A stretch of 64,000 bases of DNA from Prevotella sp. E15-22 (GTDB taxonomy: Bacteria > Bacteroidota > Bacteroidia > Bacteroidales > Bacteroidaceae), in NCBI RefSeq assembly GCF_023204875.1, contig NZ_CP096247.1, positions 1,984,001-2,048,000 on the forward strand. Reading direction: 5' to 3'. Shown in pieces: positions 45,787-57,300 of the stretch. Under the pieces are notes generated by a model, which saw only the letters and a list, made by a program, of their open reading frames with translations, was not told where the DNA came from and searched no databases. Each line of letters begins with the position of its first letter. Position 1 is the first letter of the stretch. The translations under genes were made by a program, and so were the position numbers.

Positions 45787-45808
45787 TCTGCAGTGCTTAT
45801 CCCTATAG

Positions 45809-45845
45809 AAGGAAGGTCTTTACTTAATGAAGACCTTCCTTTTTT
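45809..45845. terminator. terminator of rfbA overlapping the 3' end of the M6 protease gene
   Basis: AAGGAAGGTCTT (45809-45820) pairs with AAGACCTTCCTT (45830-45841), then T-run. The right arm lies within the last codons of the reverse protease gene (stop at 45820-45822). Confidence 0.85.
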
Positions 45846-48366
45846 CTTGTCCCTGATGAATGATATAGAAGCCAGGCTTCGTCATATTCTGCACACGACG
45901 GCCATCTAGAGTATAGATAGAGGTCTGCGTATCATTATTTTCAGAAAAGTTAATACTATTCACGACAGATTCTACGGGTGTATTCAACAACGCAAACTCT
46001 TTATACAAGACTCCTTGATGGTTACAAACAGTCAGGATTCCCGTAAAATCATATTTCTGACTTGTACCTCCTTGGGGAATAGTTACATCATTCAATCCAA
46101 AAGTATTGAAGACACGCAAACTATTGGTACCATCAGTAATAAATGACACGCCTCTCATATTGGTCTTAACCTGTCCTCCAACAATAGTAATTAAATTTGC
46201 ATAATAATCATCTGTGACATCTCCAACATTCAAGACAGCAGGTTGTGGTACATTCTCCTCTTCTTTACATGAAACAAAATTCTTGTTTGTATCAATTAAA
46301 AGCATAAGTAGCATATCTGCTCTTGTATCTTTATAGCCGTAAAGAGAACCATTTACGACATCCCCCTGCTTCAAGTTCATTTGATTACCTACAACCACAA
46401 GACTACCTGTTGAATCACGCAAATATACATCAGACCCATGCACATACAAAACCTGAGCATTATTAAGTTTAAGTACGCCAGCATTATTAGCCATATCCTT
46501 GAACAACTGGATGCTATTAAATTCTTCCATATCACGAACTTGCACAACTACAGAGTCTGTCAACTGTACATTATTATTTGCTACGATAGAAATAATAGCC
46601 GTTCCTGCGCTTTTTCCTGTTACCAAGCCATTCTCGTTGACAGTAGCCACATTCTCATTGCTGGAAGTCCATACTAACGAGCATGGAGCTTCCTCTGGAT
46701 AACATTCCACAGTCAACGCATAATCCAGTCCAACATTTACGCAGACAGTATCAGGGAGATTCACACTGGTAAGCACGTTTACGTCAACCACATCAAACGA
46801 AATTACACCATTAACTTCGGCAATATTATCTAGTCCCCAAGGAGATTCCCTGCCAGCCCATGTTTTGAGATTCGCTGGCGAAGTCGTGTTATTAAGTTTT
46901 CGCACCTTTTTTTTACCAGGAAAAGGATCCGAGGATGAAGCGGAGCCCTGTACTCCTCCTGCACGTAACAACTCAAAATAATTATGCACAGGATTAACAT
47001 TAACTTTATTGTCATTCCACACACCAACATTCGTTCGATCAACACGGAACACCAACATACCATGTCCAGGTGCATACAGATTCCATTTATCCTTTTGGCG
47101 ATTCTCCAAAAGGAAATACTCGTTATTCTGACGGGTATTTAAACGAAAACCTGTATTGGAAGATACATTCTGCAAAGTATACGAGCCTTCGCTATCTATC
47201 AGCACCGGTTCAGCAAAACCTATAGCACTGCGTTCATAAAGCGTATAACCCACAGGGGTGCGGCTATAATTGTGGTAACTACCACCAGCCATAATATCCC
47301 AATCATCAGGATGATTACTCTGGCCGCCACTTCCCTCGTAGTCCGTATCATAGAAATCCGGCAGACCTAGTACATGACTAAACTCATGGCAAATAGTTCC
47401 AATACCGTCAATAATGTTTTGTGTTTGCGTAGAAGGGCCATACAACTCTGTTGAACAAGCATAACGTCCCATCCACACACCATCCTTATTCACATAAGAG
47501 TATGTCTGAGGATTATACACTTGACCAGCATGAGGCCAGATAAGACGTTCATCACTTCCGCCGAAATTAGAGCCATGACCTGCAAAGATGAAATATATCA
47601 TATCCACCATGCCATCTCCATCACGATCATAATCACTAAAGTTCACTTTAGAATCAGCAGCGGTTAATGCATCACAAACCACCTGAGCAGACTTTTCCGT
47701 TTGCCTTGGATAGTACTGGCTTCTATTGATTTTCACAGGTCCGACCACATCAAACTCAGGTTTAAAAAGGCCACCTGAAATATCATTGAAGTAGTCGCGA
47801 ACGCTACCTGTAAACGGATATTGCGTACTGAAGCCAGAATAATTCTCTGCATTAGCGATATCGTTGGCAATAGAATCATAGTCCGAACGCGAGAAACTCT
47901 TATCATTGAATTCCACCAAAATAATAAGTCCACGAAAATTGTTATAATCATATTGTGCTGCACGATTATGAGTCTTCTGAAGAGTTTGAGCTCGTCTTGA
48001 CAACTCCCTACTTTTTTCCTCAGCAGCATTTTTTGTCATCTCAGGAGCAAGATACTTCTTAACGCCATCTAGATATGCCTTTTCTGATAAAGATCGTTCA
48101 TTTATATCATGAGCAATAAGTGCAGTCGGTAGCAATTGACCATTTTTTAAATCCGCATAGACATAACCACCCTTATCATTCTTCGTAATAGAATAGCCAT
48201 CCTCAGTCGTATAGTAATTCATATACTCATCACCATGCAAACTAATAGTAACAGTTGTACCATCAGGTTGCTTAATCTTTACTGCACCTTTATATGCAGG
48301 AACAGCTCTCACATTTTGAATGCCAAATGTGATGGCCAGAGCAAAAAAAATGAATATTTTCTTCAT
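45820..48366 (-). CDS. secreted M6-family metalloprotease with Big_2 domain and T9SS-type C-terminus
   Basis: About 848 residues from the ATG at 48364-48366 (MKKIFIFFALAITFGIQ signal peptide). The catalytic zinc motif is HEFSHVLGLPDFYD near residue 326. Upstream marks are GLIILVEFNDKSF and YFNDISGGLFKPEFDVVGP as in immune-inhibitor-A-like M6 peptidases. About 540-630 is an Ig-like Big_2 domain (VTGKSAGTAIISI). The C-terminus (IYTLDGRRVQN, GFYIIHQGQEKRKVFIK) is a type IX sorting signal. The enzyme probably degrades extracellular protein. It is the end of the reverse SusCD-linked region but has its own promoter. Confidence 0.88.
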   Translation of the reverse strand: MKKIFIFFALAITFGIQNVRAVPAYKGAVKIKQPDGTTVTISLHGDEYMNYYTTEDGYSITKNDKGGYVYADLKNGQLLPTALIAHDINERSLSEKAYLDGVKKYLAPEMTKNAAEEKSRELSRRAQTLQKTHNRAAQYDYNNFRGLIILVEFNDKSFSRSDYDSIANDIANAENYSGFSTQYPFTGSVRDYFNDISGGLFKPEFDVVGPVKINRSQYYPRQTEKSAQVVCDALTAADSKVNFSDYDRDGDGMVDMIYFIFAGHGSNFGGSDERLIWPHAGQVYNPQTYSYVNKDGVWMGRYACSTELYGPSTQTQNIIDGIGTICHEFSHVLGLPDFYDTDYEGSGGQSNHPDDWDIMAGGSYHNYSRTPVGYTLYERSAIGFAEPVLIDSEGSYTLQNVSSNTGFRLNTRQNNEYFLLENRQKDKWNLYAPGHGMLVFRVDRTNVGVWNDNKVNVNPVHNYFELLRAGGVQGSASSSDPFPGKKKVRKLNNTTSPANLKTWAGRESPWGLDNIAEVNGVISFDVVDVNVLTSVNLPDTVCVNVGLDYALTVECYPEEAPCSLVWTSSNENVATVNENGLVTGKSAGTAIISIVANNNVQLTDSVVVQVRDMEEFNSIQLFKDMANNAGVLKLNNAQVLYVHGSDVYLRDSTGSLVVVGNQMNLKQGDVVNGSLYGYKDTRADMLLMLLIDTNKNFVSCKEEENVPQPAVLNVGDVTDDYYANLITIVGGQVKTNMRGVSFITDGTNSLRVFNTFGLNDVTIPQGGTSQKYDFTGILTVCNHQGVLYKEFALLNTPVESVVNSINFSENNDTQTSIYTLDGRRVQNMTKPGFYIIHQGQEKRKVFIK

Positions 48367-48386
48367 AAATCTAGTATTTCGGCTGA

Positions 48387-48418
48387 CAAAGGTAACACTT
48401 TTTATCAAAATAGCCAAA
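48387..48418 (-). promoter_or_regulatory. promoter of the M6 protease gene
   Basis: Reverse-strand TTTG (48415-48418) and TACCTTTG (48387-48394), spacer 20 nt, leader about 15 nt. Confidence 0.7.
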
Positions 48419-48451
48419 TAATAAGTTCAAATTGTTACAAACATACAATTA

Positions 48452-48484
48452 CAAAAAGGGAAGACTTATAAAAAAGCCTTCCCT
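48452..48484 (-). terminator. terminator of the T9SS-type protein gene
   Basis: GGGAAG at 48458-48463 pairs with CTTCCC at 48478-48483 and a T-run follows on the reverse strand. Confidence 0.65.
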
Positions 48485-48508
48485 CATATATAAAAAGGTA
48501 GTTTATGA

Positions 48509-49840
48509 TTACTTCACAAAGAACTTCTTGCCATCGCGAACAACAAAACCCTTCTGATTAGAATTAACTTTCTGACCATTCAGATTGAATGTTGCGCCAG
48601 CATATTTAGCATTCTGCTCTTTAGCGATATCATTAATACCTGCATAAACGGGTTCATATGTGATAGTGATTTTCATATCAACACAGTTCATCATTCCTCC
48701 ATTACCATATGCAGCATCCTCAAAGACATAATCACCATAGCATGTTCCTGCGGTGTTCTCAATCGTGGTAGTCTCGTCTGCATTATCTGTAATCTTATAG
48801 GTTGAAACATAATCATTATCCTTATTGAAGCCAGTAAGCTCTCCATTTGTCTGAACAAGACCAACAGTTACAACATCTCCAGGATGTGTTTCTGTTCGAG
48901 ATTCATCATTATAGAAATTATATCGAGCAACAAACTGATTTTCAATTACATCTGCAACAGACTGATCATCATCTCTTACATCAAACTCAATCCATGCTTT
49001 CTGGCTCTCAGGGTCACAACCTTTTATGTTATATACGCCATCACCCAGATATACTTCCACATTACCAGAGTAATTATACTGTGATCCGTAATAGCTGGTG
49101 CATGACACAGTACCTTTAGAAATATACTGATTCATATCATCTTTAGGAGTCAGATACAAACGACGTGCTACATAATCCTCATCAAAAATATCGGTCTTGG
49201 TTTCATCCTTCTCAAACAAGGCGACAGTTGAGGGAAGATAAAGCTCATTTGTTTCTGCAATATAATAGGCGCCAAATGTCTTCTCACCCAAGCGATAAGG
49301 AGTGTAATTACTAATATAGCAGGGTTCAAGTACTAGTTCTACTTTTTCTTGAGTCTCTTTATTAGTATAAACAGCAATCTGACTTGCAGTGAAAGTAATT
49401 GAGTCAATACCCTCACCATATTGACTAGGAACAGTCTCTACTACACCCTCTACATAACCCAAGTTTGCGAAAGGTGCAAGATAAGCCTTACCATCTTTTA
49501 CAAGGAAACTAGCGTCACTATACATAATTTGAGGAATAAAACCACCCAAAAGGGTTGTATAGTGATATGTCCAACTTGAATAAGAAGGAATCAACTGAGG
49601 CTCTGCTTCCTCTGCACGATTTGATTTCAAAATCTGTCCTACCTTACGCGTCATGTTGTCCGTAGAATAGAAAGCATTCATTGCTGCCATCTTCTCTGAC
49701 ATATTCTTAAATGCGCCAGGAGTAGTCATTACAACCTTTTTGTCATTAATCAAACCATTTTTTGAATCATGGTTACGATTCATTGCTGATGCACTTACAG
49801 CTACAAGTGCGACAGCGGCAACAAGTAAAATCTTCTTCAT
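48509..49840 (-). CDS. secreted protein of unknown function with T9SS-type C-terminus
   Basis: 443 residues with signal peptide (MKKILLVAAVALVAVSASA). The body (~100-380) is beta-rich, with repeated aromatic/Asp strands (YGNGGMMNCVDMKITITYE); no enzyme motif is seen. The last ~30 residues (TFNLNGQKVNSNQKGF, then RDGKKFFVK) are a type IX secretion signal like those of the M6 protease and CotH-like proteins here. It lies 50 nt after the DUF4302 gene in the same direction, so it may belong to the SusCD-led unit. Likely surface-exposed; role unknown. Confidence 0.75.
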   Translation of the reverse strand: MKKILLVAAVALVAVSASAMNRNHDSKNGLINDKKVVMTTPGAFKNMSEKMAAMNAFYSTDNMTRKVGQILKSNRAEEAEPQLIPSYSSWTYHYTTLLGGFIPQIMYSDASFLVKDGKAYLAPFANLGYVEGVVETVPSQYGEGIDSITFTASQIAVYTNKETQEKVELVLEPCYISNYTPYRLGEKTFGAYYIAETNELYLPSTVALFEKDETKTDIFDEDYVARRLYLTPKDDMNQYISKGTVSCTSYYGSQYNYSGNVEVYLGDGVYNIKGCDPESQKAWIEFDVRDDDQSVADVIENQFVARYNFYNDESRTETHPGDVVTVGLVQTNGELTGFNKDNDYVSTYKITDNADETTTIENTAGTCYGDYVFEDAAYGNGGMMNCVDMKITITYEPVYAGINDIAKEQNAKYAGATFNLNGQKVNSNQKGFVVRDGKKFFVK

Positions 49841-49890
49841 AATTACTTTGTTTTTAAATTAATAAAAAATATCTAAAATGTTCATACGCG

Positions 49891-51279
49891 TTATTCCACA
49901 ATGGGTTGCAAACGCAACCTGATAGCATTACCACTCTCAACAGGATTCAAGACAGCACTTGTCGGACGGAAATAATCATTTGGCACAATATCATACGAGC
50001 CATAAATGGTCTCAGCAAACTGCTCACACAATTCTTTCAGATTCGTATCCTTAAACATTTTCATATTCTCCGTCATGTGCTCATTACCAAGATTAACAAA
50101 CTCCACCTTACCAAACATTTGTCTATTAATTGCCATATCAATATAAGGCTTATACTGTGGTACACGTCCCATCTTCTTTGGACCATGAACATACAAGAAC
50201 AAACCAGGACAAACTTTTGTGGTATTATCGTCTTGGAGTTCATTTGCATGACCTATCAAGATACTATCTAGAACGTAAGCATTATTAACCTTTTTAACTT
50301 CTGCTTCCATTTGTTGATAAAGAGCTGTTTGCTCTGGCGTAAAACTTTCGGGATCAATACGCCAATCTGAAGGACCATTAATGATATAAGTATCCCAGCA
50401 TGCAATAACTTTCACCTTTTTATCCTCACTCTGTAAGCAAGTCTGATCATCAGATATTGAAAATTCTTGGAAAGCAGCATCTCCCAACGAATCTGGACGT
50501 TCAAGACGGAAACCCTTAGGTGTGAATACACACTTAAGCGTCTTTTTCTGAAGAGGGTCTTGAATACGCTCTGCATAGGTGAACAATCCCTTATTAAGCT
50601 CTGTAAAGAACAAAGTATCTGCACCATTAACAACATAATAGTCATTCAAAGTTGATGTCGTAATACTTTTCTTCATATCCTGAGTATCGTTAATATACTG
50701 CTGCCAGGGACGATCACAAGGAACAAAACGAGTTATAGCACCATGACGTTCGCCATAAAACTGAATATCTGTGTCACCAAGTTTCTTCAGAACAAGATTC
50801 TGGTCACCATACATACCCTCACCATTATTAACAAGCTGACCAGGAGCCTTAGTAGGATCCACAGGGTCGACAAAAACAGTAAGAATATCGTTCCATGTGT
50901 TAAACGCAAGTACAGAACCTTCTTCTGCCAACATATCATAATAACTGGTATGCTCAGTGTATTTTCCGGCATTACCATTACGCAAGAACTTATGGTCACT
51001 TGCCAAAGTAACAGTACCATTATTATTAAAACGACCAAAGAGGTTGAAGCCCTCAAAGTTATAGTCATCGGTACCTGCTACAAAATACTGGATAACCCAA
51101 CCATACTTATCTGCAGCACTCTGAGCAACAAGACGATTTTTGATAGTTTCATTCTGATGGGTAACGCGCAACGATGCACTCTCATCAAAATACTCGTCCT
51201 GTTCAAAAGAACAACTAGTCGTGAGAGCAACCGTCATCATTGCGACCGGAAGTGCGAGAAATAATTTCTTATATGTCAT
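49891..51279 (-). CDS. DUF4302 lipoprotein
   Basis: 462 residues. The signal peptide ends in a lipobox (ALTTSC, Cys ~23), so it is a lipoprotein, likely outer-membrane. DSAS-like start then the repeated acidic region and RLVAQSAADKYGWVIQYFVA and NLFGRFNNNGTVTLASDH, features I associate with DUF4302, a family found in SusC/SusD operons together with a zinc metallopeptidase. It sits downstream of the metallopeptidase gene in the same order. Possible role: binding of peptide or protein substrate at the cell surface. No catalytic motif. Confidence 0.75.
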   Translation of the reverse strand: MTYKKLFLALPVAMMTVALTTSCSFEQDEYFDESASLRVTHQNETIKNRLVAQSAADKYGWVIQYFVAGTDDYNFEGFNLFGRFNNNGTVTLASDHKFLRNGNAGKYTEHTSYYDMLAEEGSVLAFNTWNDILTVFVDPVDPTKAPGQLVNNGEGMYGDQNLVLKKLGDTDIQFYGERHGAITRFVPCDRPWQQYINDTQDMKKSITTSTLNDYYVVNGADTLFFTELNKGLFTYAERIQDPLQKKTLKCVFTPKGFRLERPDSLGDAAFQEFSISDDQTCLQSEDKKVKVIACWDTYIINGPSDWRIDPESFTPEQTALYQQMEAEVKKVNNAYVLDSILIGHANELQDDNTTKVCPGLFLYVHGPKKMGRVPQYKPYIDMAINRQMFGKVEFVNLGNEHMTENMKMFKDTNLKELCEQFAETIYGSYDIVPNDYFRPTSAVLNPVESGNAIRLRLQPIVE

Positions 51280-51307
51280 AATTATCTTTCTTTCTGTGAT
51301 TCAACGT

Positions 51308-52537
51308 TTATTTCAAATCATAAATGGTCACATTGTTCTTGACGTAGTCATTCACCTTGTCCTGACGTTCGCGAACCTCTTTACGAAGTTGGAACAAATC
51401 CAATCCCCACTTCTCCTTATGCCATTTCTGGGCAATCGATATTTTCTTAAGGATTGCATTAATACCTGCAGCCTTATCTTCTTTATCAAGCTGTACCCAT
51501 TTATCCAGATAGTCCCTAAACGAAGTAAAATCCTTAACTTTCTCAAATTTCAAAGAAACCTCACTCTTTGAACGAGCTTCGTCTAGATGGAAACCTGGAA
51601 CAAGACGAGTACTGTCATATTCACCTGTCTGTTCATTCAATGCACTCTCTTTATAGATTGAGAATTTATTCCATACCATATTAGGATCGTCAAAGTTGCG
51701 AATACCAAGAGAGTCTATCAACTCATACACGGCTTCCTTATCACCAGTCTTTACGCCACCATTCAGACAAGCCTCGATAATAGTGGTCATCCAACGGTAG
51801 TCGGTGTCAGTAATTGTGCAAGACAAAGTCTCCACAAAATCCTCATAGGTTGCAGAAGAACCATAATGAGTCAAATAACCCAGCATATGAGTCTCAATAG
51901 AATCACGTTTCTGCCAATCGCGAGGCTGATAAGTACCAGATGTAACCTGACCGAAAGCAACAGGATAACTCTTTGTCTGATGCAGGATATGCGAGAACTC
52001 ATGGTGCATAACGTGGAATTGGTCCTTATTCAATTGATCCATATCAGCATCTGTATATGGTGACTCAGGAGTCCAATACTTCATGTTGTTCACATTAATC
52101 AGCGTAATCTTTACACCTGCCGATGCATAACCCAACGTCTCTGTACCAGTAGACGGAGCATAAGCAGCAGAACCAATGTAGTGGAACATACGCGGGCCAT
52201 ACTTCTTCATGAAGTCATCACCACCATACTTATTATATACATCATAGAACAAGTACTTGATAAAATGACTTAACAACTGCGACTTCTTGTAATCGGCGGG
52301 AGTCAGCTGATAATCCATACTCGAAGCCGGAAGATTAAACTTATACTGAATCTCCGTGTTATAAGGCACCACGAAGTTATCGTAGAGCCACTGATCAAAG
52401 GGAGCCGTAGCAGAAGTTGTATCAACAGCCCCCGTTGTTGTATCAAAGATGGTGCTTGTAAAATCATCATCATTGCTACATGATGTCATGACGACACCCA
52501 TGCTAGCAGCCAGGAAAAAATATAATATCTTTTTCAT
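51308..52537 (-). CDS. zinc metallopeptidase lipoprotein (Peptidase_Mx1-like)
   Basis: 409 residues. Lipoprotein signal MKKILYFFLAASMGVVMTSC with acidic residues after Cys, a signal for surface display. The catalytic segment is HHEFSHILHQTKSYP near residue 179 (HExxH zinc site), followed by YLTHYGSSATYEDFVETLS with a third ligand Glu candidate. The C-terminal half is helical (FRDYLDKWVQLDKEDKAAGI). This family accompanies SusC/SusD pairs as a substrate-processing enzyme and points to protein or peptide rather than glycan uptake. 14 nt from the SusD gene. Confidence 0.82.
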   Translation of the reverse strand: MKKILYFFLAASMGVVMTSCSNDDDFTSTIFDTTTGAVDTTSATAPFDQWLYDNFVVPYNTEIQYKFNLPASSMDYQLTPADYKKSQLLSHFIKYLFYDVYNKYGGDDFMKKYGPRMFHYIGSAAYAPSTGTETLGYASAGVKITLINVNNMKYWTPESPYTDADMDQLNKDQFHVMHHEFSHILHQTKSYPVAFGQVTSGTYQPRDWQKRDSIETHMLGYLTHYGSSATYEDFVETLSCTITDTDYRWMTTIIEACLNGGVKTGDKEAVYELIDSLGIRNFDDPNMVWNKFSIYKESALNEQTGEYDSTRLVPGFHLDEARSKSEVSLKFEKVKDFTSFRDYLDKWVQLDKEDKAAGINAILKKISIAQKWHKEKWGLDLFQLRKEVRERQDKVNDYVKNNVTIYDLK

Positions 52538-52550
52538 CGTAATCTAATTA

Positions 52551-54278
52551 TTATTTTGACTGAAAAGGAAGAGGTGTTGACTCAAGAGCATGATTCTGGT
52601 AACCACCACCGCCAGATCCACCCATAGCACCTGTACCACGGTTTGAAGGATAGCCAGCCTCCATTACATTGTTAGGCACCTGAAGTACACGGCGGGGGTC
52701 ATTGTAAGTCAAGGAATCTGTATGGATTTCATCCTCATTAGCACCACGATAGTGGTGATAAACAGTTATACCATAACGCTTGATATCATACCAACGCAAG
52801 CCCTCAAACATAGTCTCAATACGACGGAAGTGCAGGATACAATCAAGTACTGCCAGATCATCGCCTGTCAGAACCTTCTCAAAGCCCATCTCTGCAGGAT
52901 GAATAGCGCTGACATAATCATCGTGCTTACCATCATGAGCATACTTGCCCTTAATTCCTGATAAACTCAAAGCACTCGTTACACCATGATAGGTTGTCCA
53001 AAAGCCAAGGTCTTGGATAGCACCAGCCTGATCTCCCTTATAGAGCTTTGCCTCAGCACGGCAAAGCAGGGTCTCATCGGCAGTAAACGGCTGATAGAGC
53101 ATGTGAACATATCCAATACCAGCAATCTTGTCGGTATACTCGAAATACTCGTAAACGCGGAACAACCAAACGCCAAATTCCTGACCACCAAAGATGAACA
53201 GGTTACTGTCGAAGGCGGGCAACTGACCACTCCAGTTTGGACCACCACCATCGATGAGTGACTTCAACGTTGAAGGAACAGTCCACTTACGTCCATCATT
53301 ATCAGTAAACACTTTACCATTATTGATAGCGAAACGACATGCAGACAACATACGGTCCTGAACAGAGTATGTAGACTGAATCAAGAAGTTACAGGGAGCC
53401 TGATGATCATTAAACCAGTTCAAACGAGAGTCCATCGTGTTGGTATTAATGGTATTCCACTTACGCAACATAGATGAAGGATTTGTACCCAATGCCTGAT
53501 CAGCATAGTAGATAACCTTATCATAATCACGCTTATACAGATAGAAACGAGCTGCAAATGCATTAGCTGCATTTCTGTTAAAGTGATATGCTACCACCTT
53601 ATACTTAGAATCATCAATCAAGTCAATACCCTCAAGAAGATCCTTCTCAATCAAATCATAAGTTTCCTTCACACTGTGCAAGAACTCAGATGTCGTATAG
53701 TCCACATGCACCGTAGTCTCTGGTTTTGTTACATAAGGAATACCACGATCAGCAGCACTCATTGTCTCATCCTTATAAGCCTCAGCAAAAGTATTCACCA
53801 AAACGAAATGCAGATAAGCACGAAGCACGTGAGCCTCACCCCATGAATGAGCCAATTCCAAATCGTTGGCAGGATCGTCACTCATTTCAAGCATAGCACG
53901 AATAGCGTGATTACATACTGAGATACCAGCATAATATGTCTCCCACACCTGATTAGGCGTATCCTGCTCACCCATAGAGTAGTTATTAATATCCTTCCAC
54001 TGGTAAGCCTCTTCATGCCATTTACTTCTTGCGTCATTGTGAGTGGCAGGAACCACCACGTTATCGTCAATGTAGTTATCACCCGAAAGCTCACACAACA
54101 GAGCCGGTGTCTCTTGAGGATAAGCCGACACAAGCAGTAATCTTACCTTTTCGGGACTATCAATTTCTGTACGGTTATCAGGCACCTCGTCCAATGCATC
54201 GAAGCAAGAAGTAAGACTTGCTACCATCAAGAACAGAGCGATGGCCTTTATACCTTTATATATATAGTTCTTTTTCAT
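52551..54278 (-). CDS. SusD/RagB-family outer-membrane lipoprotein
   Basis: 575 residues. Lipobox LTSC after a hydrophobic signal, then the SusD fold: helical TPR-like segments such as NQVWETYYAGISVCNHAIRA, GEAHVLRAYLHFVLVNTFAE and the C-terminal RRIETMFEGLRWYDIKRYG. SusD proteins lie on the outer side of the outer membrane and cap the SusC barrel, binding ligand. The gene follows SusC by 23 nt and precedes the metallopeptidase lipoprotein, the standard RagB arrangement. The C-terminus ends with a Gly-rich stretch. Confidence 0.93.
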   Translation of the reverse strand: MKKNYIYKGIKAIALFLMVASLTSCFDALDEVPDNRTEIDSPEKVRLLLVSAYPQETPALLCELSGDNYIDDNVVVPATHNDARSKWHEEAYQWKDINNYSMGEQDTPNQVWETYYAGISVCNHAIRAMLEMSDDPANDLELAHSWGEAHVLRAYLHFVLVNTFAEAYKDETMSAADRGIPYVTKPETTVHVDYTTSEFLHSVKETYDLIEKDLLEGIDLIDDSKYKVVAYHFNRNAANAFAARFYLYKRDYDKVIYYADQALGTNPSSMLRKWNTINTNTMDSRLNWFNDHQAPCNFLIQSTYSVQDRMLSACRFAINNGKVFTDNDGRKWTVPSTLKSLIDGGGPNWSGQLPAFDSNLFIFGGQEFGVWLFRVYEYFEYTDKIAGIGYVHMLYQPFTADETLLCRAEAKLYKGDQAGAIQDLGFWTTYHGVTSALSLSGIKGKYAHDGKHDDYVSAIHPAEMGFEKVLTGDDLAVLDCILHFRRIETMFEGLRWYDIKRYGITVYHHYRGANEDEIHTDSLTYNDPRRVLQVPNNVMEAGYPSNRGTGAMGGSGGGGYQNHALESTPLPFQSK

Positions 54279-54301
54279 AATTAGTTAAATGCTGATTTAT
54301 T

Positions 54302-57300
54302 TTAGAAAGCCAGACGAACGGTTGCTGTGAACTGTTTAGAGATAGGTGATGCCACACCACCAGAGTTAACAAACTCAGGATCCTGACCGTTCAAATTCTT
54401 GTCGGCATAGAGCAGGCATAGGTTGGTGGCAGCCAGTTTCACAGAAGCATTGCTTAAGAAGCCACTCTTAGAAACCCACTGTTGGGGGAAAGTATAAGTA
54501 ATAGCAACTTCCTTCAGGCGAACAAAGTCACCCTTAGCAATACGAGCCGTAGAATAGTTATAGGCATTGTATGCCTGTGAAAGGGTTGTACTACCATAAC
54601 GATCAAGCTGATTGCGTGAAGCAATAACAGGAATGTTGGTTGTCAACTCATCACCAGGAGCCATCCAGCGGTTTTTAAAATCACGAGGCAGCGCTGAAAG
54701 ATCTGAGTAGCTTGAACGGAACACAGGGTCCAGACGCACCACATTACCACCAGAATAGGTGATGAATACATCCAAGTTCAACTTACCAGCTTTATCAAAG
54801 GTATAGGTAAATGAGTTATTGAACGAACCATACCAAGTTGGATCAGTTGGCCCCTCGTAAACCAAATACTTAGTAATATCCTGTGTCTCCTGGAAGTTAA
54901 CATCTCCCATAGTAGATACACCTTTCTCGTTAATCACCTTAGGCAGACCCTCTGAAGTCAGACCATCAAACTGATAACTAAAGAGCGCACGTACGGGATA
55001 ACCCTCTACGCCATAACCCGTACCAGTTACCAAGTCAACCACACGACCAGCGGTCTTCAAGTTAGTAATTTCGTTCTTAGCCTTTGAATAAACCAGGTCA
55101 GAGGTCCACTTGAAGTGGGCATTCTGAATATTCACTGTAGAAAGACCAAGTTCCACACCATTAGACTTCATGTCGGCAACGTTGGCATACTTAAAGGTTT
55201 CGCCACCACCACCTTGTGTAAAGGTCTGACCAATCAGGTCGAAGTTATTACGCCAGTAGACATCAGCAGTCAAAGCAATACGATTATTGAGGAAACCTAA
55301 GTCTACACCAATATTAAACTCGTGCTTCTTCTCAAAAGTAAGCTCAGTGTTTGCAATCTGATAGATATAAATCTCGGGTTCACGAGTAGCAGTTGTTGGA
55401 CGCCATCTATTACGTGTTTTATAGATAGCCGTAGCATTTGTCACCCATGAAGGACCTGTATCGGCAGTCAAAGAGTAGCTTCCGCGGAACTTAACCTGTG
55501 ACAACCAACTAGAGAACTGCTGCATAAATGGCTCACTTGTCATGTCGTAACTGGCACTGACATTCCATGTAGGCAACCAGCGAGAAGATGTTGCCTTACC
55601 CAAGCGGTTGGTTCCCTCATAACGCAATGTACCGTTGATGGTATAACGCTGCATCAAGTTATAAGCCAACTGACCATAGAAAGCCAAGGTATTATTCTGT
55701 GTGAAGTTCTCACTGAAATAATCAGTATTCTCCAAGTTCATCTGCTTCATCCACAGATATGGCGTATCCGTGATACCACCATAATCATAACGGTATCCCC
55801 AACCAGTCCAGGTATTTGCAGTACGGCGCACCTTTGAAAGCTCCGTTCCAGCCAAGGCGTTAATTTGGTGTTTATCGCTGAAATTGCCACGATATTCTGC
55901 CATAGCACGATAGAAATACGAACGCATCACATCATCGTTCTGATACTTGATACCACCATTAGGAAGTATAGATACAGGCAGAGCCAAATCATCTTCAGGA
56001 TCCGTGAACAACAGACTGTTGTTATCACGAACAGTTGAATTATCGTCAGTTGCGTCAACACCTGCACGATAAGCATTTGCCTGGTTTGACTTGTCCATCA
56101 CATTATGATGACGACGAGTATGAGAGATACGTGTTGAAATCAAGCCACTCAACGTCAAGCTGTTTTCTTCAGTCTGAATAGGCTTATACTCAACCTCACC
56201 ACGATACATCAACTCATTCACAGAAATATCATTGTAGTTGTACTCCAACTCATCAAAGATATTAAAGCCTGTATAGAAACGAGTATAATTAATATTAGGA
56301 TCCAAGCATCGGCTAGTATTCAAGGCGTAACTGAATGGGTTAATATCAAAGTCACGCTTTACCTCACCAGTAACAACGTCAGTTGTTTGATTCAAAGAAC
56401 CTGGAGCCTCCTGAGAACGATGGCTACCCTGAGCAGCCAACTTCACTGTCAAATTCTTACGAATATCATAAGAAGTATTGGCATTAAAGGTATAACGTCT
56501 TACTTTACTGCGGTTAACATACTGACCAGGATCATTCATTAATGACATAGACAAGTAAGTCTGAGATTTCTCTGTACCATTTGAAACAGAAACTGAGTGA
56601 TTCTGAGTCACGGCACTCGAGAAAAGCAAATCAAACCAGTCTGTGTTACGGAATTCAGCCTCCTGCAGATACGCATTACGTGCTGCTTCAGTATTAATAA
56701 GACCAAACTTACCAGAGGTCTCATCATACTTACGAAGCTGCTGGAACATATAGCCATAAACACCTGTGTTCTGTGCATTGGCCATGGTCTCAATCTGCAA
56801 CCAACCCTTGTCAGCCATTTCCTTATAAACACCCATCATCTCCTGAGAGTTCATAATGTTATAATCACGGTAGCTGGGTTTTAAACGAGTAGAGAACTCA
56901 CCTGTATAATTAACAGAAGCACGACCCTTCGCACCACGCTTGGTTGTAATAACAATCACACCAGCCATTGCGCGCGCGCCATATATAGAGGTAGCACTAC
57001 CGTCCTTCAGAATCGTAAATGACTCAATATCATCCGAGTTAAGACCGGCTACTGCTGATGAGATCAGGGTTTTAGCATCACCAGAAGAAAGTTCGTCTGC
57101 TGACACGTCAACGTTATCCTCGTATATCACATTATCGATAACCCAAAGAGGCTTTGAGTTACCATAAATAGATGTTGCACCACGAACACGAATTTTAGGA
57201 GCAGCACCAAAAGCACCACTCACATTGGTTACCTGCACACCTGCAACACGACCTTCCAAGGAACGACTGACATCAGCCATACCTGAAAGCTTTGCCTTAT

